Origin: an uncultured Acidimicrobiaceae bacterium
GTDB lineage: Bacteria; Actinomycetota; Acidimicrobiia; Acidimicrobiales; Microtrichaceae
NCBI GenBank assembly: GCA_937868025.1
Contig: CALMLJ010000391.1
Coordinates: 1 to 25,177 of the forward strand
DNA length: 25,177 bases
Direction: 5' to 3'
The stretch's first letter is position 1, and each line of letters starts with the position of its first letter. Below the pieces are notes generated by a model. It was given only the letters and a program-made list of their open reading frames with translations. It searched no databases and had not been told where the DNA came from. Position numbers and translations under genes: made by a program. Below are positions 13,322 through 21,464 of this stretch, piece by piece.

Positions 13322-13837
13322 ATGACCCTCACGATCCGGCTGCTGGTCGCCCTCGGGCTGACCTGGGCGATCGGCTTCGAACGCGAGCTACGTGGCGCCG
13401 CAGCCGGCGACCGGACGTTTGCGCTGATCGGCGTGGGCTCGGCGGTGATCGGCTATCTCGCCCTCGACCACGCGCCGAACGCACTCGCCGGCGTGGTGAC
13501 CGGCATCGGGTTCATCGGCGCCGGCCTGATCGTCCACGGCGCCCTCCCCAATCGGCCCGGCGCACCCGACGGCGCGGACGTCGATGCCGCTGTGGATGTC
13601 GCCGCCGGCAGCGGCGCGATCGGCCGGATCCGGGGTGTCACCACCGCCGCCACGATCTACCTCGCGGCGGCGGTCGGCGCTGCGGCCGGTCAGGGTTCGC
13701 TCCTGTTGGCGTTCGAGGCGACGATCGGCTGCCTGTTGCTTCTCGAGGTACGCCACCTGCGGTGGCTGCGGTTCCTCGACGGCCGCTTCTGGCGTCATCG
13801 CCTGCATCTTCCCGACGACGACCCGGCTGATCTCTAG
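13322..13837 (+). CDS. MgtC/SapB-family inner-membrane protein
   Basis: This is a 171-residue membrane protein. Motifs of the MgtC N-terminal domain are in order: LLVALGLTWAIGFERELRG (about 6-24), TFALIGVGSAVIGYLAL, VVTGIGFIGAGLIVHG and IRGVTTAATIYLAAAVGAAAGQG. Four hydrophobic segments fit the family, but between the third and fourth there is an inserted polar stretch of about 25 residues (PNRPGAPDGADVDAAVD). The C-terminal cytosolic ACT-like domain of virulence MgtC is absent, so this is the short form, ending in a basic/acidic tail (LRFLDGRFWRHRL). Family members are linked to magnesium limitation and F-ATPase control in some pathogens; that cannot be assumed here. ATG 13322 is chosen over the upstream in-frame ATG at 13148 because of the promoter and the operators that lie there. 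Confidence 0.87.
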   Translation: MTLTIRLLVALGLTWAIGFERELRGAAAGDRTFALIGVGSAVIGYLALDHAPNALAGVVTGIGFIGAGLIVHGALPNRPGAPDGADVDAAVDVAAGSGAIGRIRGVTTAATIYLAAAVGAAAGQGSLLLAFEATIGCLLLLEVRHLRWLRFLDGRFWRHRLHLPDDDPADL

Positions 13838-13861
13838 GACAGCCGGTCCGACCCGTAGGTG

Positions 13862-16279
13862 TTACCGGCCACCGCCGCGGCGGTCGCCGACCTCGGACCG
13901 GGCGACATGGGCCCGTTCGGTGGCCGACCCGGTGCGGTTGCCGCTCATCTGCACGAGCGGTCCGACGGGACGGGCGGCGTCGAATCCGTTGAGGCTCGTC
14001 TGCAGCAGGGAACGAATGTTGACCGCGGTCGGAAGCCGGTCGAGCGGCCCGGGAAGACCGAGCAGATAGCCCTGCGCTGCCGGCACCCCGAGCTTCGCGA
14101 GGAGCGAGACCTGGTGGCCCGAGGTCACGCCTTCGGCCATGACCTCGATGCGGAGGCGGGTGGCGAGCTCGGCCATGGCCTTCACGACCCACGAGCTGGG
14201 CGGCATGTCCTCGCCGATGCCGGCGATGAGCGATGCGTCGAGCTTGACCCGGGTCACGGGCAGGTCGACCAGATGGCCGATCGGAGTGTTGCGGGCGCCG
14301 AAGTCGTCGAGGGCGAGACCGAGCCCGACCGACTTGAGCCGTTCCAGGACCACCGCAAGGCTTGCCGGATCGGTGATGGCTTCGGTTTCGGTCAGCTCGA
14401 TACCGATCATGGAGACCGGGAGCTTCAACCGGGACAGCTGCGACAGCACCCAGTCGGTGCCCCCGGGGCGGATCAGATCGTTCGGAGCGACGTTGAACCA
14501 GAGCTTCGTGTGCACCGGCGGGCCACTGGCGAGTTCGTCGCACACCGCGGACACGACGTGCTCGAACAGCTCTCCGGTCACACCGAGCCACTCGGCGATG
14601 CCGAGCCAGTCCTTCGCCGGGATGAGTGAACCAGTGCTGTCGACGAGGCGTGCGAGCACCTCGGCGCCGATACAGCGGCCGTCGCGGAGCGACACCTGCG
14701 GCTGGTAAACGACCTGGACCTTGCCGTCCATGAGGGCGTCGCGGACGAAACTGACGAACGCTGCGGCCTCGGCGCGGAACGTGCTCGCCTGGCCACGACC
14801 CGTCCGCTTCGCCTGGTAGAGCGCCAGGTCGGCGTTGATGAGCAGGTCGGTGACCCCGCCGACGCCGCGAGCCACACCGATGCTGGCACCCACGGTGAGG
14901 TCGAGGCCGCCGATCTGGAAGCTCTGGAGGGACTGGAGCAGTGAGTGCGTCACGTCGTCGACGATCTTCTGCTCGATCGACGGCAGGACGAGGACGAATT
15001 CGTCGCCGCCGAGCCGGGCGGCGATGCCGTCGTGGGTGTCGGCGACCTCGCGAAGTCGCTGCGCCGACAGCTGCAGCACCCGGTCGCCGACGGCGTGCCC
15101 ATAGGTGTCGTTCACCGGCTTGAAGTGGTCGAGGTCGATGTGCATGAGCACGACCTCGGGCGACCGCTCGGCAAGCAGGGCGACCTCCTCGTCGAGGTGG
15201 ACGCGGTTGCCGAGACCGGTGAGCCGGTCCGTCGACGCCGCGGCCCGGAGTTCGTCGTCGCTGATGCGGGAGCGCTTGCGGCGCAACGCGAGGATCACCG
15301 TGGCGGCTGCGATGCAGAGGACGATGCCGTAGAAGAGCTTCACCGACAGGTCGCGGCCGTTCGCCTCGTCGAGGCCCAGCTGACGCGCCTGACCGGTGAT
15401 GACCTTGGAACCCATGGCGATGAGGTCGCGGGAGAGCGTTCCCGCCGCAGCGTCGACGGCAGTGGCGTCGGGCGTCGAGACCGACCCGGCATCGACGTCG
15501 AGGCCGGCACGAGCGGCCGCCCAGGTGGCAGCGTCCTGCACGAGCCTCGCCTCGGTGGAGGTGGTGGCGGACGTGAGGTCGGCGCGGACCGACTCGGGCA
15601 CGTCCGCGGAGATCGCCCGCGTGCCGAAGCGCCACAGGTGGTCCTCGGCGTTGCGTGCCAGGTCGGCGGCGATCGACAGTGCATACGAGTGGTCACCGCC
15701 GAGGTCGGCGCGTTCGGTCTCGATCCCGATCAGCCGGTCGGCGAGTTGGAGGTGGGCGACGTCGGCGGCCAGACGGTCGGCGAACGCGAGGTCGCCGGCC
15801 AGCGGACTGAGGTTCGATCCGTTCGCGACCTCGCCGGCGATCTGGGTGATGCCGATGTGTAGGCGTTCCACATCGGTCGTGTCCTCGGGAACGGCGGTGA
15901 GCGAATCGTGCAGAGAACGCACGGGCTCGGCGAGATCGGGGCTCACCTTCGCCAGGTCGGCGAGGTCTTCATCGATCGCAGCTCTGCGGGCGACGAACGC
16001 TGCGACAGCGTCGTCGCGCGAACCCGACGAAGCGAGGGCGGTGTCGAGCTCGCCGATGGCACCCAGGATGTCGAGTCGGGCCTTGGAGAGGCGGACCCAA
16101 CCCTGCTCGGCCACCCGGTCGTCGGCGGCGCTTCGCTGGAGGGACGCCATCCCGGCGAGGAGGCCTGCGGAGACGAACAGGGCCACCGTGACCCCGAGCG
16201 CGACTTTGCTGCTCAGCCATCGGCTGTGGTCCTTGAGGACCGCGGCGATGCGGTGAAGCGGAGATGGTGTTGGCGCCAC
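13862..16279 (-). CDS. Transmembrane GGDEF protein with a degenerate EAL domain
   Basis: This 805-residue protein has one membrane segment at about 25-46 and a second at about 312-332, enclosing a helical extracytoplasmic region of about 265 residues rich in Ala/Asp/Leu that I cannot name. The GGDEF domain (about 343-505) is intact (DRLTGLGNR, IDLDHFKPVND, LGGDEF at 423-428), but the RxxD inhibition site is absent. The EAL-type domain (about 512-765) reads EVL (540-542) instead of EAL, DDFGARNTP (658-666) instead of DDFGTGYSS, and EGVTS instead of EGVET. NVAPNDL, ELTETEA and VKLD are kept. Loss of the loop that follows DDFG suggests weak or no phosphodiesterase activity, leaving a cyclase or a c-di-GMP-binding role. 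The start is GTG; GAAAGT lies 6 nt upstream. Residues after 770 are a polar tail. Confidence 0.92.
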   Translation of the reverse strand: MAPTPSPLHRIAAVLKDHSRWLSSKVALGVTVALFVSAGLLAGMASLQRSAADDRVAEQGWVRLSKARLDILGAIGELDTALASSGSRDDAVAAFVARRAAIDEDLADLAKVSPDLAEPVRSLHDSLTAVPEDTTDVERLHIGITQIAGEVANGSNLSPLAGDLAFADRLAADVAHLQLADRLIGIETERADLGGDHSYALSIAADLARNAEDHLWRFGTRAISADVPESVRADLTSATTSTEARLVQDAATWAAARAGLDVDAGSVSTPDATAVDAAAGTLSRDLIAMGSKVITGQARQLGLDEANGRDLSVKLFYGIVLCIAAATVILALRRKRSRISDDELRAAASTDRLTGLGNRVHLDEEVALLAERSPEVVLMHIDLDHFKPVNDTYGHAVGDRVLQLSAQRLREVADTHDGIAARLGGDEFVLVLPSIEQKIVDDVTHSLLQSLQSFQIGGLDLTVGASIGVARGVGGVTDLLINADLALYQAKRTGRGQASTFRAEAAAFVSFVRDALMDGKVQVVYQPQVSLRDGRCIGAEVLARLVDSTGSLIPAKDWLGIAEWLGVTGELFEHVVSAVCDELASGPPVHTKLWFNVAPNDLIRPGGTDWVLSQLSRLKLPVSMIGIELTETEAITDPASLAVVLERLKSVGLGLALDDFGARNTPIGHLVDLPVTRVKLDASLIAGIGEDMPPSSWVVKAMAELATRLRIEVMAEGVTSGHQVSLLAKLGVPAAQGYLLGLPGPLDRLPTAVNIRSLLQTSLNGFDAARPVGPLVQMSGNRTGSATERAHVARSEVGDRRGGGR

Positions 16280-16350
16280 GTACGGACTTTCGGCACGCCC
16301 TCCCCCGCGCCTGAGATTTGTCTGGACGGAATTCGTGCCAATCTGCGGGC

Positions 16351-17121
16351 ATGCCGAAGTTCAGTGGCCGTTCCGACCGCGCCGCCGACCGCTCCACCGA
16401 CGGTGCGGTCGACCGCTCCCCGTCGCGGCAGGGTGGCGCGCTGCTCTCGACCGTCGACCGGATCGTCGAGAGCCGGTACGACTCGGCGGTCGCCCTCGTG
16501 GACGGCATCAGGGCCCGCCCCGGCCGTCCGTCGACCGACGAGATCATCGACGAACTGGTGCGGAAGTACAGCAAGGAGCTCGCAGCGGTCGCTGCGCTGT
16601 CGGGCGGCGCAGCGGCACTCCCGGGCACCGGTACCGCGGCCGCTGTGCTCGCGACGGGCGCCGACGTGGCGTTCACCATCGGGAAGCTCGCCGAGATGGT
16701 GCTCGCCATCGGCGTCGCCCACGGCCACGACGCCCGGTCGATCGAGGAACGGCGGGCCTGGGTGCTCGCCGTGTTGTCGATGGGCAAGGGCGCCGTGAGT
16801 GGCGTCGAGGGGTTGGCCGGGCGCATCGGCGCCGAGGGCGGCGCCCGGATCGTGACCACGATCACGAGTACCCAGCTCGACTCGGTCAATTCCCGGCTCG
16901 CAGCGAAGATGCTCGCCCGACTCGCCTCCGAGCAGAGCGCGGCGCGGCTCGGCCGTCTGCTTCCCTTCGGCATCGGCGCGGGGGTCGGCGCCGCCGGGAA
17001 CGTCCTGATCGTCCGGTCGGTCGCTCGAACCGCCCGGAAGTTCTTCGCCGTCGGACCATCGACGGCGCCGATCCTCGAGGTCGACCCCGATGTGATCGAC
17101 GTGGAGGTTCTCGAGGACTGA
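16351..17121 (+). CDS. EcsC-family protein
   Basis: This is a 256-residue protein from ATG 16351; a longer frame from 16318 adds 11 residues with no promoter support. After a polar, disordered-looking N-terminus (about 1-30) it has the Gly/Ala-rich core of the EcsC family: ALSGGAAALPGTGTAAAVLATGADVAFTIGKLAEMVLAIGVAHGHD, and later LLPFGIGAGVGAAGNVLIVRSVARTARKFF. The family is named for the third gene of the Bacillus ecs ABC-transporter locus, but most members, like this one, stand alone and their role is unknown. The central hydrophobic stretches may be membrane-associated. CAATCT six nt before the ATG is a weak leaderless -10. The aldehyde dehydrogenase begins 21 nt after the stop with its own promoter-like hexamer. 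Confidence 0.83.
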   Translation: MPKFSGRSDRAADRSTDGAVDRSPSRQGGALLSTVDRIVESRYDSAVALVDGIRARPGRPSTDEIIDELVRKYSKELAAVAALSGGAAALPGTGTAAAVLATGADVAFTIGKLAEMVLAIGVAHGHDARSIEERRAWVLAVLSMGKGAVSGVEGLAGRIGAEGGARIVTTITSTQLDSVNSRLAAKMLARLASEQSAARLGRLLPFGIGAGVGAAGNVLIVRSVARTARKFFAVGPSTAPILEVDPDVIDVEVLED

Positions 17122-17129
17122 GTCGGGAG

Positions 17130-17135
17130 TAGCGT
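17130..17135 (+). promoter_or_regulatory. Leaderless -10 (TAGCGT) of the aldehyde dehydrogenase gene
   Basis: TAGCGT is followed by 7 nt and ATG 17143. It lies in the 21-nt gap after the EcsC-family gene, so the dehydrogenase can be transcribed on its own. Confidence 0.45.
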
Positions 17136-17142
17136 CAGCGTC

Positions 17143-18570
17143 ATGGCCACCCCAGTACTCACCCCAGCGCTCATCGACGGCACCGACGTCACCGATGGCG
17201 AGGTCACCGAAGTCCGCTCCCCCTTCGACGGGCGGGTCGTCGGCCTCGTCCCGTCGCTCACCACCGACCACGTCGACCGGGCGGTCGCCGTTGCGCTCGA
17301 ACGCCACCGGGGGCCGCAGCTCCCCGCCCACCAGCGCGCCGAGATCCTCGAGCGCGCAGCGGTGTTGCTCACCGAACGCAACGAGGAGTTCGGGCAATCG
17401 ATCAGCGCCGAATCGGCCAAGCCGATCACCACCGCCCGCATCGAGGCCAGCCGCGCCGTCGACACGCTGAGGTTCAGCGCGGTCCAGGCTCGCACGCTCG
17501 TCGGCGAGATGGTGGCGATGGACGCCACGCCGGCAGGGGTCGGCAAGCTCGGCTACGTGAAGCGGGTGCCGATCGGTGTGATCGGCGCCATCAGCCCGTT
17601 CAACTTCCCGTTGAACCTCGTGTGCCACAAGATCGCACCGGCGCTTGCCGCCGGCTGCCCCGTGGTGCTCAAGCCGGCGTCCGCGACGCCGCTGACCGCC
17701 CTCAAGATCGCCCGCCTGTTCGAGGAAGCCGGCCTGCCGCCGGGTTGGCTCAACGTCGTCACCTGCCCGGGTTCGGTCGCCGACCGACTGGTCACCCACG
17801 ACGACGTGGCCATGATCACGTTCACCGGCTCTCCCGAGGTGGGCTGGGGCATCCGGGCCCGTGGAGCCCGCAAGCGGGTCTCGCTCGAGCTCGGCAACAA
17901 CGCGCCGGTCGTCGTCGAGGCCGACGCGGACCTCGAACTGGCCGCCACCAAGATCGTCGCCGGCGGCTTCGCGTTCAGCGGCCAGACCTGCATCTCGGTG
18001 CAGCGGGTGTACGTGCACTCCTCGGTCCACGACGAGCTCCTCGACCTCGTGACCGCCAAGGTCGAACAGCTGGTCGTGGGCGATCCCGCCGACGACGCGA
18101 CCGTCGTCTCTGCGTTGATCGCCTCCAAGGAGACCAAGCGGGTCAAGGACTGGATCGACGAGGCGGTCGCTGCGGGCGCCCGCCTCGTGGTCGGCGGCGA
18201 CCTCACCCCCGACGAGGTCCTCAAGCCGACGGTGCTCGACAACGTGACGGCCGACATGAAGGTCTGCTCCGACGAGGTGTTCGGCCCGATGATCGGTGTC
18301 GCCAGCTACGACGACTACGAGGACGCGCTCGCCCGCGCCAACGACACCCGCTACGGCCTCCAGGCTGCCGTCTTCACGAAAGACCTCGCCAAGGCGCTCC
18401 GCGCTGCCGACGTCTTGGACTTCGGCGGTGTACTCATCAACGAGATGCCGTCGTGGCGGGCCGACCAGCAGCCGTACGGCGGGGTGCGCGACTCCGGCAA
18501 CACCCGCGAGGGCCCGGCGTACACCGTCCAGGAGATGACCGAGCGTCGCGTGATCATCATCACAGGCTGA
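17143..18570 (+). CDS. NAD(P)-dependent aldehyde dehydrogenase, lactaldehyde/phosphonoacetaldehyde-dehydrogenase-like
   Basis: This is a 475-residue enzyme of the aldehyde dehydrogenase superfamily, full length. The key residues are Asn154 in PFNFPLN, Lys177 in LKPAS, the nucleotide-site TFTGSPEVGW (227-236), general-base Glu249 in LELGNN and the nucleophile Cys283 in GQTC. EVFGP and the C-terminal block PSWRADQQPYGGVRDSGNTREG follow. That last block, with WR.DQ.PYGG, is what I recall of lactaldehyde, phosphonoacetaldehyde and related small-aldehyde dehydrogenases, but the substrate cannot be fixed. It would oxidise an aldehyde to its acid in the cytosol. It stands alone with its own promoter-like hexamer, so context gives no substrate. 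A small hairpin lies 33 nt after the stop. Confidence 0.92.
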   Translation: MATPVLTPALIDGTDVTDGEVTEVRSPFDGRVVGLVPSLTTDHVDRAVAVALERHRGPQLPAHQRAEILERAAVLLTERNEEFGQSISAESAKPITTARIEASRAVDTLRFSAVQARTLVGEMVAMDATPAGVGKLGYVKRVPIGVIGAISPFNFPLNLVCHKIAPALAAGCPVVLKPASATPLTALKIARLFEEAGLPPGWLNVVTCPGSVADRLVTHDDVAMITFTGSPEVGWGIRARGARKRVSLELGNNAPVVVEADADLELAATKIVAGGFAFSGQTCISVQRVYVHSSVHDELLDLVTAKVEQLVVGDPADDATVVSALIASKETKRVKDWIDEAVAAGARLVVGGDLTPDEVLKPTVLDNVTADMKVCSDEVFGPMIGVASYDDYEDALARANDTRYGLQAAVFTKDLAKALRAADVLDFGGVLINEMPSWRADQQPYGGVRDSGNTREGPAYTVQEMTERRVIIITG

Positions 18571-18602
18571 GTGCACAACTCACGTCGGTGGCGCCGGACG
18601 TC

Positions 18603-18617
18603 GTCGGCTTCGCCGAC
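18603..18617 (+). terminator. Small hairpin after the aldehyde dehydrogenase gene
   Basis: GTCGGC-TTC-GCCGAC followed by AAACG lies in the 128-nt gap between convergent genes. A 6-bp stem and no T-run make this a weak terminator candidate; nothing else is visible in the gap. Confidence 0.3.
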
Positions 18618-18698
18618 AAACGAACTGTCCTTCTGGGGGCGAGGCCCGACTTCGTCGACCTCGCCCGATCCGGCTGACGGAACAGTCGTTCGTCGCGC

Positions 18699-19235
18699 CT
18701 AGTTCACGATCAGATCGTCGGGGTAGAGCGCCATCTGGGAGATGGGTCTCGGCTGACGGCGGAGCACCGAACGCCACAGGTCGCCGGGGTTGGCGCCGAA
18801 GAGGTCGTCGCCACCGAGATCGTCCCGGCGCGTCTCGGCCACGATCCACGACCCGCCCAGGAGCTCGCCTTCGAGCTGCCCGGCTGACCAGCCCGCGTAG
18901 CCGGCGAAGAGCCGGAGCTGGTCGGGCATGGGCGTGGAACCGCTGAGCAGCCCGTCGATGTCGACGAGTCGAGGTGGCGCTCCCCCACTCGACCCGATCG
19001 CGACGACGCTGCCGGAGGCGACGGGCCCACCCTCGAAGAACAGAGGCGGGTAGGACACGGCAGCAACGAGCGACTCGAAGTGTTCCGACACCGGGATCGT
19101 CATCGGGCGGTTCAGCACCACACCGAGCGCACCCTCGGCATCGTGCTCGACGAGGTGCACAACGGTGCGGGAGAAATTCGGATCGGTCAGGTCCGGCTTG
19201 GCGATCAACAACTGGTTGGCGTGGAAGTGCGACAC
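18699..19235 (-). CDS. YqgE/AlgH-family (DUF179) protein
   Basis: This 178-residue protein has the family's conserved blocks: NQLLIAKPDLTDPNFSRTVV, EGALGVVLNRP, FFEGGPV, LRLFAGYAGWSAGQLEGELLGGSW (about 108-131) and the closing LFGANPGDLWRSVL. The family is widespread; its biochemical role is not established, and the AlgH name comes from a regulatory effect on alginate in Pseudomonas. The GTG start at 19235 has GGAGG 9 nt upstream, a proper ribosome site, unlike the leaderless genes here. It begins 15 nt after the amidohydrolase stop and so is the last gene of the four-gene operon, probably carried along rather than part of the same pathway. Confidence 0.9.
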   Translation of the reverse strand: MSHFHANQLLIAKPDLTDPNFSRTVVHLVEHDAEGALGVVLNRPMTIPVSEHFESLVAAVSYPPLFFEGGPVASGSVVAIGSSGGAPPRLVDIDGLLSGSTPMPDQLRLFAGYAGWSAGQLEGELLGGSWIVAETRRDDLGGDDLFGANPGDLWRSVLRRQPRPISQMALYPDDLIVN

Positions 19236-19250
19236 CCGACCGGACCTCCG

Positions 19251-20483
19251 CTACTTCATGTCCAGGTGGAGCATCTTGATGGCGTTGCCCCGGAGGATCT
19301 TGTACTGGATGTCCTCGGGGAGGTGGCCCATCATCGCCGTCGCGACCTCCAACGTGTTGGGCCACGTGGTGTCGGTGTGGGGGTAGTCGGTTTCGAACGT
19401 GATGTTGTCGACGCCGACACGGTGGAGTGATTCGAGGCCGTGGTTGTCGCGGAAGAAGCAGCCGTAGACCTGCCGGAAGTAGTAGGTCGAAGGCGGTTCG
19501 GGGATGAGGTCGGCGACGCCGCCCCAGGCCCGGTGCTCACGCCACACGTCGTCGACGCGCTCGAGGATGTAGGGCAGCCAGCCGATCTGGCCCTCGCTGT
19601 ACGCAAGGGTGAGCTCGGGAAAGCGGACGAGGACCCCGGAGAACAGGAAGTCGGTGAGGCTCGCCATCGAGTTGTTGAAGCTCAGGCTGGCGGCGACGGC
19701 GACGGGGGCATCGGGAGATGTCGCCGGCATGCGGCTGGAGGAACCGATGTGCATGTTGACCGTGGTCTGGGTGTCCTGACAGGCCTGGAAGAACGGGTCC
19801 CAGAAGCCGGAGTGGATCGACGGAAGGCCCAGGTGGGGCGGGATCTCGCTGAAGCAGACGGCGTGGCAGCCGCGGGCGGCGTTGCGGCGGACCTCCTCCG
19901 CGGCGAGGTCGGCGTCCCACAGGGGCACGATGCACAACGGGATGAGATGGCCGCCGGACTCGCCGCACCATTCCTCGATCATCCAGTCGTTGTAGGCCTT
20001 GACGCAGGCGAGGCCGAGTTCGCGGTCCTTGGCCTCGGTGAAGGTCTGGCCACAGAAGCGGGGGAAGGTCGGGAAGCACAGCGAGGCGTCGGTGTGGTTC
20101 ATCAACATGTCCTCGACGCGGGCCGTGACCTCGTAGCAGCCGGGACGCATCTCGTCGTAGGTCATGGGCGTCATCGTCATCTCGTCGCGGCTGTAACCGA
20201 CGGCGGCGACGTGACGCTTGTGGATGTAGACGAGGTCCTCGAACACCCAACAGTCGGCGGGCGGACCGGCCGGGTCGAAGGTCTGTTCGTACGCCCCGCC
20301 GCCGATGTGTTTCATGTGGCCGATGCCACGACGTTCGATGCGGGGGCCGGCGGCGCGGAACTTCTCGGGAAGCCAGGTCTGCCAGACGTGGGGCGGTTCG
20401 ACGACGTGGTCGTCGACGCTGATGATCCGCGGGATCGTCTTGGTGTCGCCGGCGGCGGTCTCCGAATCGATCGTCGAGGTCAT
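19251..20483 (-). CDS. Amidohydrolase-2 / ACMSD-like metal-dependent TIM-barrel hydrolase
   Basis: This 410-residue protein is of the amidohydrolase-2 family, which includes metal-dependent decarboxylases (ACMSD, gamma-resorcylate decarboxylase) and hydrolases. Metal- and substrate-site landmarks are SVDDHVVEPP (Asp25, His26), CFSEIPP (210-216), NMHIGSS with His245, and ITFETDYPHTDTTWP with Asp366 and His369. The usual N-terminal HxH metal pair is replaced by D-H, a known subgroup feature. Many paralogues of this type occur in actinobacteria with steroid or aromatic catabolism. It starts 3 nt after the cupin stop and is followed 15 nt later by YqgE. Whether it decarboxylates or hydrolyses cannot be told; co-expression with SnoaL-like and cupin proteins suggests work on a cyclic organic substrate (inference). 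Confidence 0.9.
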   Translation of the reverse strand: MTSTIDSETAAGDTKTIPRIISVDDHVVEPPHVWQTWLPEKFRAAGPRIERRGIGHMKHIGGGAYEQTFDPAGPPADCWVFEDLVYIHKRHVAAVGYSRDEMTMTPMTYDEMRPGCYEVTARVEDMLMNHTDASLCFPTFPRFCGQTFTEAKDRELGLACVKAYNDWMIEEWCGESGGHLIPLCIVPLWDADLAAEEVRRNAARGCHAVCFSEIPPHLGLPSIHSGFWDPFFQACQDTQTTVNMHIGSSSRMPATSPDAPVAVAASLSFNNSMASLTDFLFSGVLVRFPELTLAYSEGQIGWLPYILERVDDVWREHRAWGGVADLIPEPPSTYYFRQVYGCFFRDNHGLESLHRVGVDNITFETDYPHTDTTWPNTLEVATAMMGHLPEDIQYKILRGNAIKMLHLDMK

Positions 20484-20486
20484 GGG

Positions 20487-20900
20487 CTACTCCGCTCGTC
20501 CGTAGTCGTCCGACAGCCTGATGATGTCGTCCTCACCGAAGTAGTCGCCGTACTGCACCTCGATGATGACGAGGGGGTCGGTGCCCTGGTTCTCGAGGCG
20601 GTGCGCCACACCCTGAGGGATGTCGGCGTAGTGGCCGGGCAGCACGTGGAACACCACACCGTCGAGCGTGACGGTGGCGTCACCGCTGATCACGAACCAG
20701 TGCTCGGAGCGGTGCGAATGGCGCTGGTAGCTCAAGCGCTGGCCCGGCGCGACGGTGATCGACTTGACCTTGTGGCTCGTCTCGTCGGCGAGCACCGTGT
20801 ACGACCCCCACGGACGGTCCTCGTAGAGGGGCGACACGAAGTCGCCATTGCCGAGCACTCCGCGCTGGTCGCTCGTGGTCATCTCCGGCATCTCGCTCAC
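20487..20900 (-). CDS. Single-domain cupin, type II mannose-6-phosphate isomerase-like
   Basis: This 137-residue protein is one cupin barrel. Motif 1 is GQRLSYQRHSHRSEHWFVISGDA (His, His, Glu metal ligands). Motif 2 lies in GHYADIPQGVAHRLENQG (His). The C-terminus IIEVQYGDYFGEDDIIRLSDDYGR is nearly the signature end of the bifunctional GDP-mannose pyrophosphorylase/phosphomannose isomerase (AlgA/ManC), so the fold is that isomerase domain alone. GTG 20900 overlaps the TAG of the SnoaL-like gene by one base (TAGTG), which fixes the start; the open frame upstream to 21026 is a shadow. Its stop is 3 nt before the amidohydrolase ATG. It may isomerise a sugar phosphate, or be a recruited cupin serving the operon's pathway. 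Here the context argues for the latter, but weakly. Confidence 0.86.
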   Translation of the reverse strand: MSEMPEMTTSDQRGVLGNGDFVSPLYEDRPWGSYTVLADETSHKVKSITVAPGQRLSYQRHSHRSEHWFVISGDATVTLDGVVFHVLPGHYADIPQGVAHRLENQGTDPLVIIEVQYGDYFGEDDIIRLSDDYGRAE

Positions 20901-21403
20901 TACTGCACCTCCAGCGCCGACTGCCCGCCGGTGGTCCACCAGCTGGCTGTCACGCTCATTCCGTTCTTCGACATGGGCATGATCGTCTCGAAGGTCCGCT
21001 TGTATCCGGTGTGGGCGATCTTCCACACCCCGTCGGCCCTGACGTACCGGTCGACGTAGAAGCCGGCGCCGGTCAGGTAGAAGTCGTACTCGCTGTCGAC
21101 GTTGACGTCTTCCATCGCCCAGGTGCCGGTGGCCTCGTCCCCGTCGATCTCGATCTCGGGATGGTGCACGCGGTGGCTGGTGTGGAACGCGTCGCGGCTC
21201 ATGTTCTTGCGCATGAACCCGACGATCTCGTCACGGCCGGCGTAGTGGTACTTGCCACCGCTGTAGGCGGCCGTGGCGTCGTCGACGAACAGCTCGGTCA
21301 TCTCGTCCCACAACTTCTGGTCGAGACAACGGAAGTAGGCGTACTTGAGGCGCTTGATCTTCTCGAGCTCCACCAGCAGCGCGGGGGTCAGGTCCGCAGT
21401 CAT
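20900..21403 (-). CDS. SnoaL-like (NTF2-fold) protein
   Basis: This is a 167-residue protein from ATG 21403; longer readings run into the opposite gene. The fold signature is LEKIKRLKYAYFRCLDQKLWDEMTELFVDDATAAYSGGKYHYAGRDEIVGFMRKNM, then HPEIEIDGDEATGTWAMEDVN and GFYVDRYVRADGVWKIAHTGYKRTFE. This is the SnoaL_4 type that includes bile-acid 7-alpha-dehydratase (BaiE) and polyketide cyclases. It probably acts on a ring compound by dehydration, isomerisation or hydrolysis (family knowledge; exact reaction unknown). TATGCT lies 7 nt before the ATG, so the operon is leaderless. It is the first gene of the operon with cupin, amidohydrolase and YqgE, and is divergent from hrpB. Confidence 0.88.
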   Translation of the reverse strand: MTADLTPALLVELEKIKRLKYAYFRCLDQKLWDEMTELFVDDATAAYSGGKYHYAGRDEIVGFMRKNMSRDAFHTSHRVHHPEIEIDGDEATGTWAMEDVNVDSEYDFYLTGAGFYVDRYVRADGVWKIAHTGYKRTFETIMPMSKNGMSVTASWWTTGGQSALEVQ

Positions 21404-21410
21404 TGGGCAG

Positions 21411-21458
21411 AGCATAGATGCCCCGGACAGATGGACACCTGTCCAGGACAGGTAGGTT
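21411..21458. promoter_or_regulatory. Divergent leaderless promoters with a cluster of GGACA half-sites
   Basis: TATGCT (minus strand, 21416-21411) serves the SnoaL-like operon and TAGGTT (21453-21458) serves hrpB, each 6-7 nt from its start codon. Between them are four GGACA/TGTCC half-sites: GGACAG at 21425, TGGACA-CC-TGTCCA at 21432-21445 (perfect), and TGTCC-A-GGACA overlapping it at 21440-21450, with CCTGTCC/GGACAGG as arms of 21438-21452. The cluster covers both -35 regions, so one repressor could control both directions. The regulator is not in the window. Confidence 0.55.
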
Positions 21459-21464
21459 CGCGTC

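Noticed and set aside
13638..15635. 665-codon minus-strand open frame
   Set aside because: It is an alternate frame of the GGDEF-EAL gene 13862-16279; its translation is Arg/Pro/Gly-rich with no motifs, as usual for GC-rich shadow frames.
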